In this document: positions 43,188-54,825 of the stretch, piece by piece
How the letters are laid out: every line of letters starts with the position of its first letter
Position numbering within the stretch: the stretch's first letter is position 1
Assembly: GCA_024195585.1 (NCBI GenBank)
Contig: SWBL01000074.1
Span: forward strand, 103,894 to 167,893
Direction: 5' to 3'
Source of the DNA: Aureobasidium sp. EXF-3400
Lineage: Eukaryota > Ascomycota > Dothideomycetes > Dothideales > Saccotheciaceae
DNA: 64,000 bases
Program-made: the position numbers and the translations under genes
Notes under the pieces: generated by a model
Told to the model about the DNA's origin: nothing
The model's database searches: none
The model's input: only the letters and a program-made list of their open reading frames with translations

Positions 43188-44603
43188 ATGGCCAGCATGC
43201 GAGGCGCCAAAACGGTGCGCGAGCCCATCCCCGCCGACTATCACATGCGCAGCGAGGACGAGACCGAAGACGCCATGGACGAAAGCAAAAACAGCATGGA
43301 CGAGAGTCAGGCCACCGAATCCGACGGAAGCGATGAGGAAGTTGAGGCCTCGGTGCAGGAAGACATTGCACGCTTCGAGCAGTCGTTCAAGAACATCTCA
43401 CAGCGCTTCCGTCTGATCAATCGCATTGGAGAAGGTACCCAAACATGTCATGGCCTTGGTCTTTGTACTCTGTCTAACCCTCTCCCAGGCACCTTCTCGA
43501 CCGTCTACAAAGCCGAAGATCTCCTCTACGACAAGTACAAGAATGACTGGAATGACATGACCCTCTCGCCGCAAGCAAAGACTGCACGCGACCGCCCACG
43601 CGCTCGCTATGTCGCCATCAAGAAAATCTACGTCACCTCGTCGCCCATGCGCATCTTTAACGAGCTCGAACTGCTGTACGACCTTCGCGACTCGCAGAAC
43701 GTCTGTCCGCTCATCACCGCCTTCCGCCATCAAGATCAGGTCGTCGCCGTCCTGCCATACTTCCAACACCGCGATTTCCGAGACTACTTCCGCGAAATGA
43801 CCGTCAACGACATGCGTGTCTACTTTAACCAACTATTCACTGCCGTCCGCGCTGTTCACCAACATCAAATCATCCACCGCGACATCAAACCCACAAACTT
43901 CCTCTACTCGCCCACCACCCAGAAGGGCGTTCTTGTTGACTTTGGTCTGGCCGAGCGAGAAGGCACCGACTGGCATCACTGCAACTGCCAGTACTCGAAC
44001 CACGATCGCCAGTATCGATACCAGAGCTCGCTCTACTCATCCATCCGAACACAATACCGAGACGCCGGCCAGCTCCCACCACCTCCTACCTATCCAAAAG
44101 AAGACTCGAGAAACTCTCGCAGAGCAAACCGCGCCGGCACAAGAGGTTTCCGTGCTCCCGAAGTCTTGCTGAAATGCACTTCTCAGACCTGTATAATCGA
44201 CATCTGGAGCTGCGGCATCATTCTTCTCACCCTTCTCAGCCGTCGCTTTCCCTTCTTCCACTCTGCCGACGATATAGACGCATTCATCGAGTTGTGCAGC
44301 ATCTTTGGCAAGCGTCGCATGAATGAAGCTGCTTTACTACACGGCCAGGTCCTGCAAACCAACATTCCCACCATCAGCGAGAACGGTCACAGCTGGGAGA
44401 AGATTCTGCTTTGGTGTACCGAGCGTCGCAAGACAGACCTTCCCCTCAGCGACGAAGAGAAAGAAGCCGTTTCATTCATGTCTCTATGTCTGGAGCTCGA
44501 TCCTTCCAAGCGCATAACAGCCGATGAAGCACTAGATCATCCATTCTTGAACCTCAATGGTTCGGATGGCTCTCAATATGGCGGTGCCGACAACATCGAG
44601 TAG
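43188..44603 (+). CDS. CDC7: CDC7 (Hsk1) DNA-replication kinase
   Basis: Catalytic subunit of the Dbf4-dependent kinase, which phosphorylates Mcm2-7 to fire replication origins. Exons 43188-43434 and 43489-44603 give 453 residues. An acidic Ser/Glu N-tail is followed by the Gly-rich loop IGEGTFSTVY (formed by splicing), the VAIKK lysine, HRDIKPTNFLY, VDFGLAE, and GTRGFRAPEVLL. The Cdc7-type kinase insert between the DFG and APE motifs is long and Tyr/Arg/Pro-rich. The 54-nt intron is a multiple of three and has no stop, so it reads through as a continuous frame; retention would insert 18 residues into the nucleotide-binding loop. It needs a Dbf4 partner, not in this window. Confidence 0.94.
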   Translation: MASMRGAKTVREPIPADYHMRSEDETEDAMDESKNSMDESQATESDGSDEEVEASVQEDIARFEQSFKNISQRFRLINRIGEGTQTCHGLGLCTLSNPLPGTFSTVYKAEDLLYDKYKNDWNDMTLSPQAKTARDRPRARYVAIKKIYVTSSPMRIFNELELLYDLRDSQNVCPLITAFRHQDQVVAVLPYFQHRDFRDYFREMTVNDMRVYFNQLFTAVRAVHQHQIIHRDIKPTNFLYSPTTQKGVLVDFGLAEREGTDWHHCNCQYSNHDRQYRYQSSLYSSIRTQYRDAGQLPPPPTYPKEDSRNSRRANRAGTRGFRAPEVLLKCTSQTCIIDIWSCGIILLTLLSRRFPFFHSADDIDAFIELCSIFGKRRMNEAALLHGQVLQTNIPTISENGHSWEKILLWCTERRKTDLPLSDEEKEAVSFMSLCLELDPSKRITADEALDHPFLNLNGSDGSQYGGADNIE

Positions 44604-45352
44604 GAAAGATGGGTCACTTGAACGGTTAGCATCGAAGGTCACGAGGCTGGAGTTTTGATTGAGAGTAGCGAATGATACCACGACATGGGCAGCCCACAGA
44701 CCGGGCAAAATAGCATCATCATGGCGTCTTGGGTTTCTTATTGTATATATTCTTGGAACGACCATCATCATTTTTTAACAGTCTTGATCGGCGTGACTTT
44801 TCAGCCAGGTAAGACTTTGGCTGATTTGAAAATTGGGCTTCACACTAGCAGGATGGCATAATATACTTTGCATGCAAGAGACACAGTATTCTGATACAGC
44901 CAGCACACCCAAAGTATAGTGCGAGTGAACAGCACACGTCAAGATCAATTCCGAAAAGCGATAATTGCCTAGTATCCAACAACGAGTCGTCTAGACATGA
45001 AGACATTGGAGAACAGGGTATTCCTCGCGACATGTGACGTCATCAGTCTTGCTGCAGAGTCCAGTTACTCAGTGCCGTTGCATCTGTGTCAGGTATTGTC
45101 TTGGGGAAGAAGCTGTATCATCCAGAGCCATCGCAGTATATGGTTCCATACCCGATGTCGATGTTGAGGTGGGTGCAAGGGTTCATGCCACCGTCGCGAT
45201 GGATGACAAAGTGTTTGCGGCCAAAGCATTTGCCATCCGGAGCTTTCCCGTCATGCGGAAGCGAATGGTTCCAAAGATGACGAGGATGCTGACAAGCAGG
45301 CTTACATCGATCTGACCAGCGACTCCATCTCCGGAGACCCCTCTACAACGCG
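44604..45352. other. intergenic, no gene seen
   Basis: Between CDC7 and MET22, both on the plus strand. Small frames near 45034-45315 stop before the MET22 ATG and have no motif. It should contain the MET22 promoter. Confidence 0.45.
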
Positions 45353-46408
45353 ATGGATGCTCCCTACGAACATGAACGGATGATCGCAGAGCTGGCGGTG
45401 CAGCGAGCGTCGCTCCTGACCAAACGCATCCTGGCCGATCTGGACAAAGGCGCTCTAGACAAGAGCGATCGCACTCCCGTCACTGTCGGTGACTTTGGTG
45501 CTCAAGCGCTGATGATTGCCGCCATACACCACAATTTCCCCGAAGATTCGTTTATCGGCGAAGAGACGGCCACTGCACTTCGCGAGAATGATCAACTCCG
45601 GAAACGCGTCTGGGATCTTGTTTCCACCACGTATCTGCAAGACGAAAAGGCAGACGAGCAATTGGGAAGCATTGCATCGGCACAAGAGATGATGGATACA
45701 ATCGATCTGGGCAACCATCCTGGAGGACGTGAAGGTCGCATCTGGATCCTCGATCCCATCGACGGCACTGCCACCTTCATGCGCAATCAGCAATATGCAG
45801 TCTGCTTGGCCTTGTGTGTTGATGGCGAACAAAAGGTAGGAGTCATTGGATGCCCCAATCTGAACCTCAGCACTGGCAAGATTTCGGAGGAAAACGCGGA
45901 CAACGCTGGCAATGGTCAAATGCTTTCTGCTATCAAAGGTCGAGGCGCCATCATCAAGCCTCTGGGTCATGGAGGACTGCAGCCATCCAAGCCGATCACC
46001 AGACGCGAGGATATTTCCACCAATCCCAAAGATCTCGACTTCGTCGAGTCTGGAAACAGCAAGTCTGTCGATCTGGAATTCCATCGCAAAGTAGCCGAGA
46101 AGCTGGGCGCTCCATGGCCCGGTACCGACATGTGGTCCTCCCAAATGCGATATATCGCCATGGCTGTTGGCGGTGGCGACATCATGCTGCGTTTCTACAG
46201 CAAGAAGGGTCACAAGTCTTATGTGTGGGATCATGCAGGAGGATTCCTCATCTTTGAGGAGTCGGGCGGCAAGGTTACTGATCTGGATGGCAAACCTATC
46301 GACTTTGGCGCTGGAAGGAGGTTCGAGAATAACAGCGAGATGGTTGCCGCTCCCGAGAAGGCCCAGCCGCGTATACTGCAGCTCGTTAATGAAATGCTTG
46401 GAGCCTGA
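45353..46408 (+). CDS. MET22: 3'(2'),5'-bisphosphate nucleotidase
   Basis: Magnesium-dependent phosphatase (yeast Met22/Hal2) that removes the 3' phosphate from PAP and PAPS made in sulphate assimilation; in yeast it is the target of sodium and lithium toxicity. Single exon, 351 residues, within a few residues of the yeast enzyme. The metal-binding motifs of the inositol-monophosphatase superfamily are present: SDRTPVTVGDFGAQ near residues 38-51, GEE near 70, DPIDGTATF near 138-146, and WDHAGG near 290-295. The ATG at 45353 starts directly before the conserved ERMIAELAVQRAS helix. There is no signal or targeting peptide, so it acts in the cytosol. All metal ligands are intact. Confidence 0.95.
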   Translation: MDAPYEHERMIAELAVQRASLLTKRILADLDKGALDKSDRTPVTVGDFGAQALMIAAIHHNFPEDSFIGEETATALRENDQLRKRVWDLVSTTYLQDEKADEQLGSIASAQEMMDTIDLGNHPGGREGRIWILDPIDGTATFMRNQQYAVCLALCVDGEQKVGVIGCPNLNLSTGKISEENADNAGNGQMLSAIKGRGAIIKPLGHGGLQPSKPITRREDISTNPKDLDFVESGNSKSVDLEFHRKVAEKLGAPWPGTDMWSSQMRYIAMAVGGGDIMLRFYSKKGHKSYVWDHAGGFLIFEESGGKVTDLDGKPIDFGAGRRFENNSEMVAAPEKAQPRILQLVNEMLGA

Positions 46409-47030
46409 GGTGTCACCCGCGCCTCTTCGGTAATCTGCTCAACATCATTCGCTTGTCGGGACGAGCCAATGCCATTGGCACTCTGATGCAATCTTTGATA
46501 GAATGTTGTCGCCAATCGACACGATTCAGCAATGAGCAGTCACGCCAGCTCCGCACCTGCGTATGCTGGAGCATGTCGCATCGAATCTTCTCACTGCTCA
46601 CCACGGACTAAAGTCTTTTATAAGTCATCGAGATGCATCAGTCTTCTTGACACGTAGAGACGTGTTCAAATAAGGCCATCGTTCCAAGAGCTGCTTCTGG
46701 ACCATACCACCACCTTCGGGCTGGGAATGACCCTGCATACCTACCACTATCTCGTGCAGGCTGTAGAAAACCCCGCATCTCCACCAGTGTCTTCTGTAAC
46801 CCTACGTCTGTACATGAGAAGAAAAAGATAAAGAATATTCAACATGATTTGACGCCTTTGCCGTACTTTCTGCCGACTTCACACCTTGCAGTCTCCACCG
46901 TCCACACTGATAACCAGCATACGCGGACCCGAGGCTGTGGTTTACGACCTCCCCAATTGAGCATTGAAAAAAACCCTCGAAAGATACGTACAAACGCAAA
47001 TCACCAATCACTCCTGTCCAATCAGCAACC
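46409..47030. other. intergenic, no gene seen
   Basis: 3' side of MET22 and of a possible minus-strand gene at 47031. Only short overlapping frames are present. Confidence 0.45.
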
Positions 47031-47548
47031 TTAGGCCAACTGCACAGTATCATCGGCCGCAAACTCGAATGCCAAGTCTGGGCAGCGCTTAATGAATTTG
47101 CCAAGTCCCGCCGGAGGCATGCCAAGCTGGTATATACCCGTTATCTCCTCCTTTTCCCTCCGCACAGCCTCTGAGCAGGATGCGATAGGAATCCCGGACT
47201 GAGGCACGGTAAAATAGGCGATCCGAGGCTTCAACTCGCAATCCGTGTATGCAATCGCGCGACGGCCAACAACGCTGGTATTTGGAGTGGAGGTCTCGAC
47301 AATAGCTCTGTCTGGGCTGTGGATTAGATGAATAGCTGGGGAGCACCGGCTCCAAATCTGTAGGTACGGCATGGGAAACTACCATTGTCTGAATGGGTAC
47401 GATAGCAGCTGTGCAATATGCTTCTGTGCATGTTCTGCCCTTGTCTGCGGCTCTTAATCAAGTCTTCTAGACTCTGGACCCTCTCCAAAGCGATAATCAC
47501 AAGCGGCGACTTGTCTCTACGGGTCTTTGCCCCCGCACATTCCGCCAT
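47031..47548 (-). CDS. small hypothetical protein, two exons (tentative)
   Basis: A gene I do not recognise. The ATG at 47548 opens a 55-codon frame ending at a GT donor (47383/47382). A 71-nt intron with acceptor CCCAG restores frame at 47311, and the frame then runs to TAA at 47031, giving 148 residues. Phase matches exactly (1 then 2 bases) and the intron contains a CTAAT branch-like site. The product starts MAECAGAKTRRDKSPLV and ends in a plausible folded segment with YTDCELKPRIAYFTVPQSG. No signal peptide, membrane helix or known domain is seen. It could also be the 3' end of a longer gene, or chance. Evidence is only splice and frame consistency. Confidence 0.35.
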
Positions 47549-48050
47549 CGACGTTGTGACAACCTTCCTATTCTGGCATGTTCGATGTTGGCTTCTACCC
47601 AAGCAATATCAGGAGATAGCCTTCTTATCATTAAGGTTCCGCCAGCCAAGATGTCGCTATCTTGTCACCACAGATGCAACGTCTAGCACTGCTTTTGCTT
47701 TGCTTCTTGTGTTGACCAAGAGTCTTGGGCCCAGTCATGATGGCGCGAATCAGTCCGCCAAGCTGATAGAAACACGACCGCGGCAAAATGCACAACACTA
47801 TCAAGCGAGGGCATGCAAGAGTACGGACGCCACACTGATAGGTCGTGTGTTCCTTGTCGTCGATGGTGTCAGAATGCGACCACATTGCATTGCCAATGCA
47901 ACAGAACAGCTTCTGGAACAGATAAGGTGATAAACGCGCTGGACCTGGGAGCTAGATATAAAGTCTGCTATACATGGTCCCCCTGCAATCACAGCATTCA
48001 TTCCAACATTTTATTCTCTCTACATCCCGGCTACCTGGTTGTTGCATACC
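47549..48050. promoter_or_regulatory. oligopeptide transporter promoter region
   Basis: No gene is seen. TATAAAG at 47957-47963 lies about 90 bp upstream of the transporter ATG at 48051 and is a reasonable TATA box. Confidence 0.45.
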
Positions 48051-50904
48051 ATGTCTGACCCAGAGAAGAGAGTCGGCCAGGTGGAGATTGAACCTATCGC
48101 CAAGGATGTTGTTTTTGGTCAAGTCGTTGAGCTGGTAGGAGATTACCTCGAAAACAAGTCTATCGCCGGACCTTGGTGCTGATCAGATGTACAGAAGAAC
48201 GAGTCAGGCGACAACCTTCCGAACAAGGAGTTCCAAGAGTAAGTCTCATCACGATCATGGCGTCTCCAAGACAGAGAGTTTCCCCGCCGAGTGCAGTGGT
48301 TGCTGCCATCCTCGTTGCACAATGCTCAAATTCTGGAAACCATTCACCACGGCAAGTTCTGACATGTTCCCAGCGACCTTAACGTCACGACTGATGACTA
48401 CATCCATGCAAGAGAGGAAGCACAAAGCTTTACTCTCGAGCAGACGAGAGACATGATGGCGAAAGTCTACAAGATTCACGAGCTCGACCCCAACTTCCCG
48501 GACAGCATCCTTGATAAGATCAGGGAGTTCCTGTTCAACGAGGATGTCTTCATCAACCCCGAGAAGCATGCAGAGCTCATCGCCGAGGTCAAGATTGAGG
48601 CCGCCTTGATCGTCAACAACTCACCCTACGCCGAGGTCAGAGCCGTTGTCGACAACACTGATGACCCCAATATGCCTTGCGCTTCTCTTCGTGCATACGT
48701 TATTGGTCTCATCTTTGTCAGTCTGCTTGCTTTCATCAACCAGTTGTTCTCCATCAGACAACCTTCCATCACCGTCGAAGCAAACGTTGCTCAACTCCTG
48801 GCTTATCCCGTCGGAGTTGCTGCCGCAAGATGGCTTCCTGACAAGGGCTTCACTCTGTTCGGAACGCGCCACAGTCTGAACCCTGGACCATTCTCCAAGA
48901 AGGAACACATGCTTATCACCATCATGGCCAAAGTCGGAGCCAACCTACCGTACACCGACTACGTCGTTTGGGTACAGTTCCTACCTCACATGTTCAATCA
49001 AAGCTGGGCTGGCTCATTCGCATACCAACTCGTGATCGCCATGGGAACCAACTTCATTGGTTTCGGTCTTGCTGGTATCTGTCGTCGCTTCCTTGTCTAT
49101 CCCGCTTACTGCGTCTGGCCCACTTCTCTTGTTACCATGGCCCTGAACAACTCTTTCCACGATCCCTCCAACCCCTCCGTCATGGGCCCTTTCAAGAAGG
49201 TCTTCACGATGTCCAGGCTCAAGTTCTTCGTTCTGACTTTCACTGCCATGTTCTTCTATTTTTGGTTCCCCAACTTCATCTTCGGAGCCCTCAGCACCTT
49301 CAACTGGATCAACTGGATTGCTCCAAACAACCTCAACCTATCCACTGTCACTGGAATGAACAATGGACTTGGATTCAACCCCTTCCCCACCTTCGACTGG
49401 AACATCCTGCTCTGGGATCAAATGGATCCCTTGATGGTACCCTTCTTCAACACCATCAATCGCTTCGCTGGGCTGGTCATCTCCGCCTTCGCCGTTCTTG
49501 GTGTTTGGTACTCCAATACCTTCAATACCGGCTACCTGCCCATCAATTCCAACAAGGTCTTCGACCACTACGGCAAGTTCTACAACGTCACACGCACTCT
49601 CGACCATCGTGGCATGTTCGATGCAGCAAAGTACACCGCTTACTCACCTGCCTACCTGAGTGCTGCAAACTTGACCGTCTACGCCTGCTTCTTCGCCATC
49701 TACACTGCCACCATCTCGTATGCCTTCATGTACCACCGCCATGAGATCATGATGGGCTTCAAGAACCTCTTCCACCGTGGTGAGAGGGAAGAGTATAACG
49801 ATGTTCACAATCGTTTGATGGCTGTCTATCCCGAAGGTCAGTGCTCTCACTCCTTTCTTCAGATTGTAACTCACATTCTCTAGTCCCTGAGTGGTGGTAC
49901 CTCATCTGCCTGTGCATTTCTGTCGCCTTTGGCTGCGCCGGTATTGCCGCATGGCCAACATATGTAAGCAAATCCAGTAGTCATATCTGGAACATCCGCT
50001 GACTTGAACTTGCCAGACTACTGTCGGCACCGTCTTCTACGGTCTTGCTCTTTGCCTCGTCTTCATCATCCCTATCGGTATTATCAGAGCCATTACTGGT
50101 ATCCAAGTCACTCTTAACGTCTTAGCCGAGTTCATCGGCGGAGCTTGGGTCGGCGGTAACGCTCTGGCTATGAACTTCTTCAAGTCATTTGGCTACGTCA
50201 CTTGCGCTCACACCATTCAATTCTTGAACGATCTCAAGCTCGCCCACTACACCAAGATCCCTCCCCGCCACGCTTTCTGGGCCCAAATGGTGGCATGTTT
50301 CGTCTCCACCGTCGTCTGCACCGGTGTGCTCAACTTCCAGATCCACATCAAGGACGTGTGTACTACCAACGCACCTAACCGCTTCTACTGCCCTGGAAAC
50401 AACACTTTCTTCACTGCTTCCGTGCTTTGGGGTACCCTGGGTCCTCACAAGGTCTTCGGCAAGGGTGGACTGTACACTCTTCTCCTCATCGGCTTCCCTG
50501 TCGGTCTTGTTGTGCCTCCAATCCTCTACTACGTCACTCGCGCCTTCCCCCAGAAGAAGTGGCTTCGCCAGATCCACCCCATCGCCATCATCTACGGCGC
50601 TCTCACCTGGGCTCCTTACAACATGGCTTACGTCTGGCCTCAAGTCCCCATCGGTTTCATTGCCATGGTTTGGCTCAAGACTCGCTACTTGGCTTGCTGG
50701 TCCAAGTACAACTACGTGCTCAGCGCTTCTTGGTCTGCCGCCATTGGTATCTCTGCCATTATCATCTTCTTCAGTGTACAGTACTCTGGTAACGTTAGCC
50801 TTGATTGGTGGGGTAACAATGTGTCGAGCTTGGGTTGCGAAGGCACTGCTTGCACACGACTCAAGTTGGCGAAGGGAGAGTTCTTTGGCCCGCGTTCGTG
50901 GTAG
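48051..50904 (+). CDS. oligopeptide transporter (OPT family), five exons
   Basis: Proton-coupled plasma-membrane importer of small peptides, 852 residues. Exons, all phase-consistent: 48051-48134, 48195-48238, 48374-49836, 49884-49963 and 50017-50904. Exon 2 is only 44 nt. The cytosolic N-tail is about 95 residues and includes FTLEQTRDMMAKV, then DDPNMPCASLRAYVIGL leads into helix 1, as in other fungal OPTs. Many hydrophobic segments follow, with the OPT marks NQLFSIRQPSI, NLPYTDYVVW, VPEWWYL, EFIGGAWVGGNALAMNFFKSFGY and the C-terminal PPILYYVTRAFPQKKWLRQIHPI. Yeast Opt1/2 relatives carry glutathione and enkephalin-sized peptides; the substrate here is unassigned. The upstream part (48.14-48.45 kb) is intron-rich, and a naive reading would start at 48453. 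Confidence 0.9.
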
Positions 50905-51624
50905 ATATTCTTCATGACTGTTTCTGGCTGTTGTCATGCGGTGGATGTTGATGTCCTAATTTCATAATTCCTATTTACGATCTTTTCCCATGAAGCAAGA
51001 CTTTCCGAAGCATTTCACGTAGCATACTGTAATACGGAGCTATACATTCGCGCACGAGTCATGCAAGAATGAACACCATATCGTGCTGTTGCATTTTCCT
51101 TGAGGGGACCTACACCCTCGTTGGGAACGTTAGTCACTCGTAAGTATCAGAGTCTTCTCCACCCCCTCCGCACCCCGCACTTATTCTTCGCACATCTTTC
51201 TGCTGATCAGTCTCGTAAACGAACATCATCCTGATCTTAGGCAGATGTCGCCCACTATATCCAAAACCATGCGACGGCCGTCGCCTTGTTTTGATCAAGC
51301 AACACCTGTGCTTTCCCCGCGGGGCAAGTCGCGTAGATGCAGGAACAAGCTCCTGAAACAGAGCGAACGTGGAGCTAACAAATGCCCAACTCTACATTGG
51401 TTGCGCGCAGAGTCACACGGTCTCGTATACAATATATCGAGGACAAGATGTGGTTTGTTATCGGATAAAAAGCTCAAACTGTAAGCGAGAACAGCCGATT
51501 TAGCAACAGCCATACCAAATACGACACCGGCGCCCTGCTGATCTTGCTGATCCGAAGTCAAAAGCACGAGGTATAAGTTGAGGTGAGAGAGCTGCTCATA
51601 TCACCATGGTCATCTCAATTCATC
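50905..51624. promoter_or_regulatory. intergenic region and alpha-galactosidase promoter
   Basis: No gene is seen. TATAAG at 51572-51577 lies about 50 bp before the GH27 ATG. The short plus-strand frame near 51245 has no motif. Confidence 0.45.
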
Positions 51625-53335
51625 ATGTATATCAAGGCTACTTCTCTCGCTACTGTAGGCGTGCTTGCCACCCAAGCAGCGGCTCTAGACAATGGCTTCG
51701 GTCGTACGCCCCCGATGGGTTTCAACACCTACAATCCTGCTGCGTGCACTATCAATCAGACCTACGTTCAAGACACCATCAATGCTTTCGCAGAGAAGGG
51801 TTTCGGCACCGCTGGCTACACCATCTTCGGGCTCGATTGCGGGTGGCAAGGTACCCAGCGTCAAGGCAACGGTTCCATCACATATGACGCGAAGGCCTTC
51901 CCTAATGGTATTCTTCCGTTGAGCAAACTTGCCAATAGCAAAGGCTTCGTGAGTCGCAGCAACTATGTAATTGATGACACTTTAACTGACGAAGCAACAG
52001 AAATGGGGCATGTACACTGATCAAGGCGTCAAGGCCTGCGACACTGGAGTCGACCGACCTGGTTCGCTAAACCACGAGAAGCAAGATGCACTGCAGCTAG
52101 CTGGCTGGAACGTCGCATACATGAAGGTGGACAATTGCTGGATCACCGCTGACTCCAATGCACCCAAGGATGCAAGAACAGACTTCCCCTCTCGTTTCGG
52201 TGCCTTCTCCAGTGCGTTGCAGCAAGTGGGCATCAAAGGCATGCTGACTTGCCAGTGGGGCGTGCCGTACTCGAGCTCAAGTGGTTTACAAGGTCCTGCT
52301 GAGTGGACTCCAGCGGTTTCGACATCTTTCCGTGTGAGCGACGATATCACCAGTGGATGGACAAGCGTTTCTCGTATCTACAATGAGGCAATCAACGTCA
52401 ATCTGAGAGGCTTGAACGGCCCTGGCCACTTCTCCGACATGGATTTGCTAGAAGTTGGCCAGCCTGGCATGACTACCGATGAGCAAGCCACTCATTTCGC
52501 CATCTGGGCCATGTTCAAGAGCCCTCTCATGATCTCGACAAGAATTTCGACCATGTCAACCTCGACTCAATCAATCCTTCAGAACAAGGGACTGATCGCC
52601 ATCAACCAAGATACTCTAGGCAAGCCTGTCGTCCTCACTCAACGCTTCACGGGTGACAACGACCAGTTTGCTGGCCCACTTGCCAACGGCGATGTAGCCG
52701 TGCTTCTTGTTGATCTGACAAACACCAAGCGCAGCCTAGGCATCAATTTCTCGGCTCTGAACATCTCTTCCGCAACAGTCACGGATCTCTGGACCGGCAA
52801 GACAGTGTCGAATGCGAATAGCTACTCCACCACCGTCAACGGCCATGGCTCGGTTGCTCTTCGCTTGAGCAACGTTCAGAAGACGACACCAGCTGCACCT
52901 ACTCTCAGGTTTTACGAAGCCGAAGCTGGCAAGATCTCAGGTAGCGCAGCTGTCGCATCTTGCTCGGGTTGTTCTGGTGGCAAGAAAGTCGGATCTGTCG
53001 GCAATGGCAACGGCAACACGCTCACCTTCAGTGGTATCCGCACAAGTCAAGCGACACAAGATGTCCGATTCGACTACGTTGATTGCGAAATCGGATATGC
53101 ATTTGGCGGAGGATATGGAAATGTTAGAGGAGCGAGTATCAGTGTTAATGGTGGAGCTGCCCAGTCTGTCAGCTTCCCCTTAACTGGATACAACTGGGAT
53201 AAGGATGTTACGAAGGGTTTCTTGGTCAGACTTTCTGGTTTCAAGACTTCGGGTGACAATACCATCACGATTTCAGGGCAGTCGAGTATCTCGCCGTATG
53301 CGCCAGACTTTGACAGAATTGGTGTTGTTGCTTGA
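51625..53335 (+). CDS. secreted GH27 alpha-galactosidase with CBM35-like module
   Basis: Extracellular glycosidase removing terminal alpha-1,6-galactose from raffinose-type sugars or galactomannan. Exons 51625-51948 and 52001-53335 give 552 residues. The signal peptide MYIKATSLATVGVLATQAAA leads directly into the mature start LDNGFGRTPPMGFNTYN. The nucleophile is Asp152 in YMKVDNCW; the acid/base is probably Asp223 in FRVSDDI, by analogy with GH27 structures. A C-terminal beta domain runs to about residue 410, then a module starting FYEAEAGKISGSA with a Gly-rich ligand loop and ending YAPDFDRIGV looks like a family 35 carbohydrate-binding module. The longer upstream frame (51583) would bury the signal peptide, so 51625 is chosen. 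Confidence 0.92.
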
Positions 53336-54253
53336 TTTGTATAACTGTAGCAAATTCAATCGTAGCTTGTTCCTCAGTCGCTCATTACTTCCGCTCGCAT
53401 TGACGTATTGCACAGCAAGAATTGATCGGAAACAGCGAGCAATGCGAGACGTGGGCGACATGAAAGAGGTACCGCAACGGTTGACAGTCCAGCACCATCA
53501 TTCGTTCCAAACATTGGTTGCCAACCGGAACGTGGAGATGCGGTCAAGTGGGGTAGCCGAAGCCGGAGCTGAAGTTCGAAGGTCGAGATTCTCTGTTGCC
53601 ACTGGGATTTTGTCAAGTTCATTGTATGTAAAGCTGCCACTGCCACTCGCCATGTCAGCAGCGCAGTCCTCTAGGCTCCAGCTGGGGGGCGACTTCTACG
53701 ACAAAGTATGAGGAGATTCTTGGAAGCTGAACGCGATCTCCCGTCCCCATCTGGAATGCGCCCAAATCTGGCATCTTGCGGAGAATACATTATACCCAGA
53801 AGAGTACATGAGTACCTTCCGCTTGTCTTCAGCTCCAAACGTGCTTCATCAATGCGAAGTCCACCCAAGCCTCGTACATAAGCTTCGTGGAGTCGTGTCC
53901 GACCTGAACGCCATGCTGACAATGAACCCGTATCTTGGAATGAAATAGCCACAGTGATCCTGTCAGCCAGTGACAACGCCTTGTATCTTGAGGTCTGGAT
54001 TGCTTACAGTGATGGACTCCTCGACAAACATAGCTGCTGAACCTGAGCTGATGGAAACCACCTGGGCTTGCCTATCAGGTATTGAAGCCTCGACTGCAAG
54101 ATTGCTGGGTTATAAGAGTAGGTCTTGTTCTTCACATTGGAGGCATCATCCCTCTTCATTGAACCAGCCAATTCTCCAATCACTCCACATCCATCAAACC
54201 ATCCAATTCTTCTACCACAAGCTAGCCGTGTTCAGACGCTTCAAGCCTTCAAG
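53336..54253. promoter_or_regulatory. intergenic, TATA-like element before the small secreted gene
   Basis: No gene is seen in 0.9 kb. TATAAGAG at 54111-54118 is 143 bp upstream of the ATG at 54254. Confidence 0.4.
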
Positions 54254-54825
54254 ATGCACGCTACGAGTCTTCTCCCTCTATCTCTTCTCGCCGTATCTGC
54301 TTTGGCAGCCCCTCCGCACCTCGAAGCCCGCAAAGGCGCTGCCCCAGTGGGTGGTCCTGCTTCAGCAAAGGTGACCATCTACAGCAGCTATACTTGTGCT
54401 GGACCAGGCACTGTGAGTGCACCATCGAAGGTGTGATTTTGTTGTGTTCACTAACCGTATCTCAAGGCCCCTCCTACCGATGGCAGTGCGGGAACCGCGA
54501 CCACATTCACAATCTCAGAAGGCACATGCACGATTCCATCTGCTGGTTTGATGTTCGGAGGAGCCATTTCGGCGACCTTGTCTGCGACACCGAAGACTGG
54601 AGCTGTCGGATGTAAGTTTTCTTGTTCATTGCTGATGAACACAATATTAATTGAGTATTGCAAATAGGTTATATCCTCGGGCACAGTCAACAGGGCTGTG
54701 GTATCACACTTACGAACAATCTCTATGGATGGCCGTTCAATGGGATCGCTGTAGGGAACAGCGTCGGGTGTGGTAACGCCCCGGCTGGCACTTCCTGGGG
54801 TGCTTTCGAAGTTCTATGTGTCTAG
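54254..54825 (+). CDS. small secreted cysteine-containing protein, three exons
   Basis: 153-residue secreted protein of unknown function from exons 54254-54412, 54467-54611 and 54668-54825 (phases 0 and 1). The signal peptide MHATSLLPLSLLAVSALA precedes APPHLEARKG, whose AR-K could be a propeptide site. The mature part has six Cys: in YTCAG, GTCTIP, GCYILG (completed across the second junction), QGCGIT, VGCGN and the C-terminal LCV. It is Gly/Thr-rich, with a pattern of short beta-strands. Size, secretion and even Cys number fit candidate effector or surface proteins of plant-associated fungi, but no family is recognised. No single open frame covers the gene, so it is easily missed. Confidence 0.75.

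Noticed and set aside
45455..46234. 259-codon minus-strand frame
   Set aside because: Antisense of the MET22 coding sequence, with no family motif.
50185..50937. 250-codon minus-strand frame
   Set aside because: Antisense of the last oligopeptide-transporter exon.
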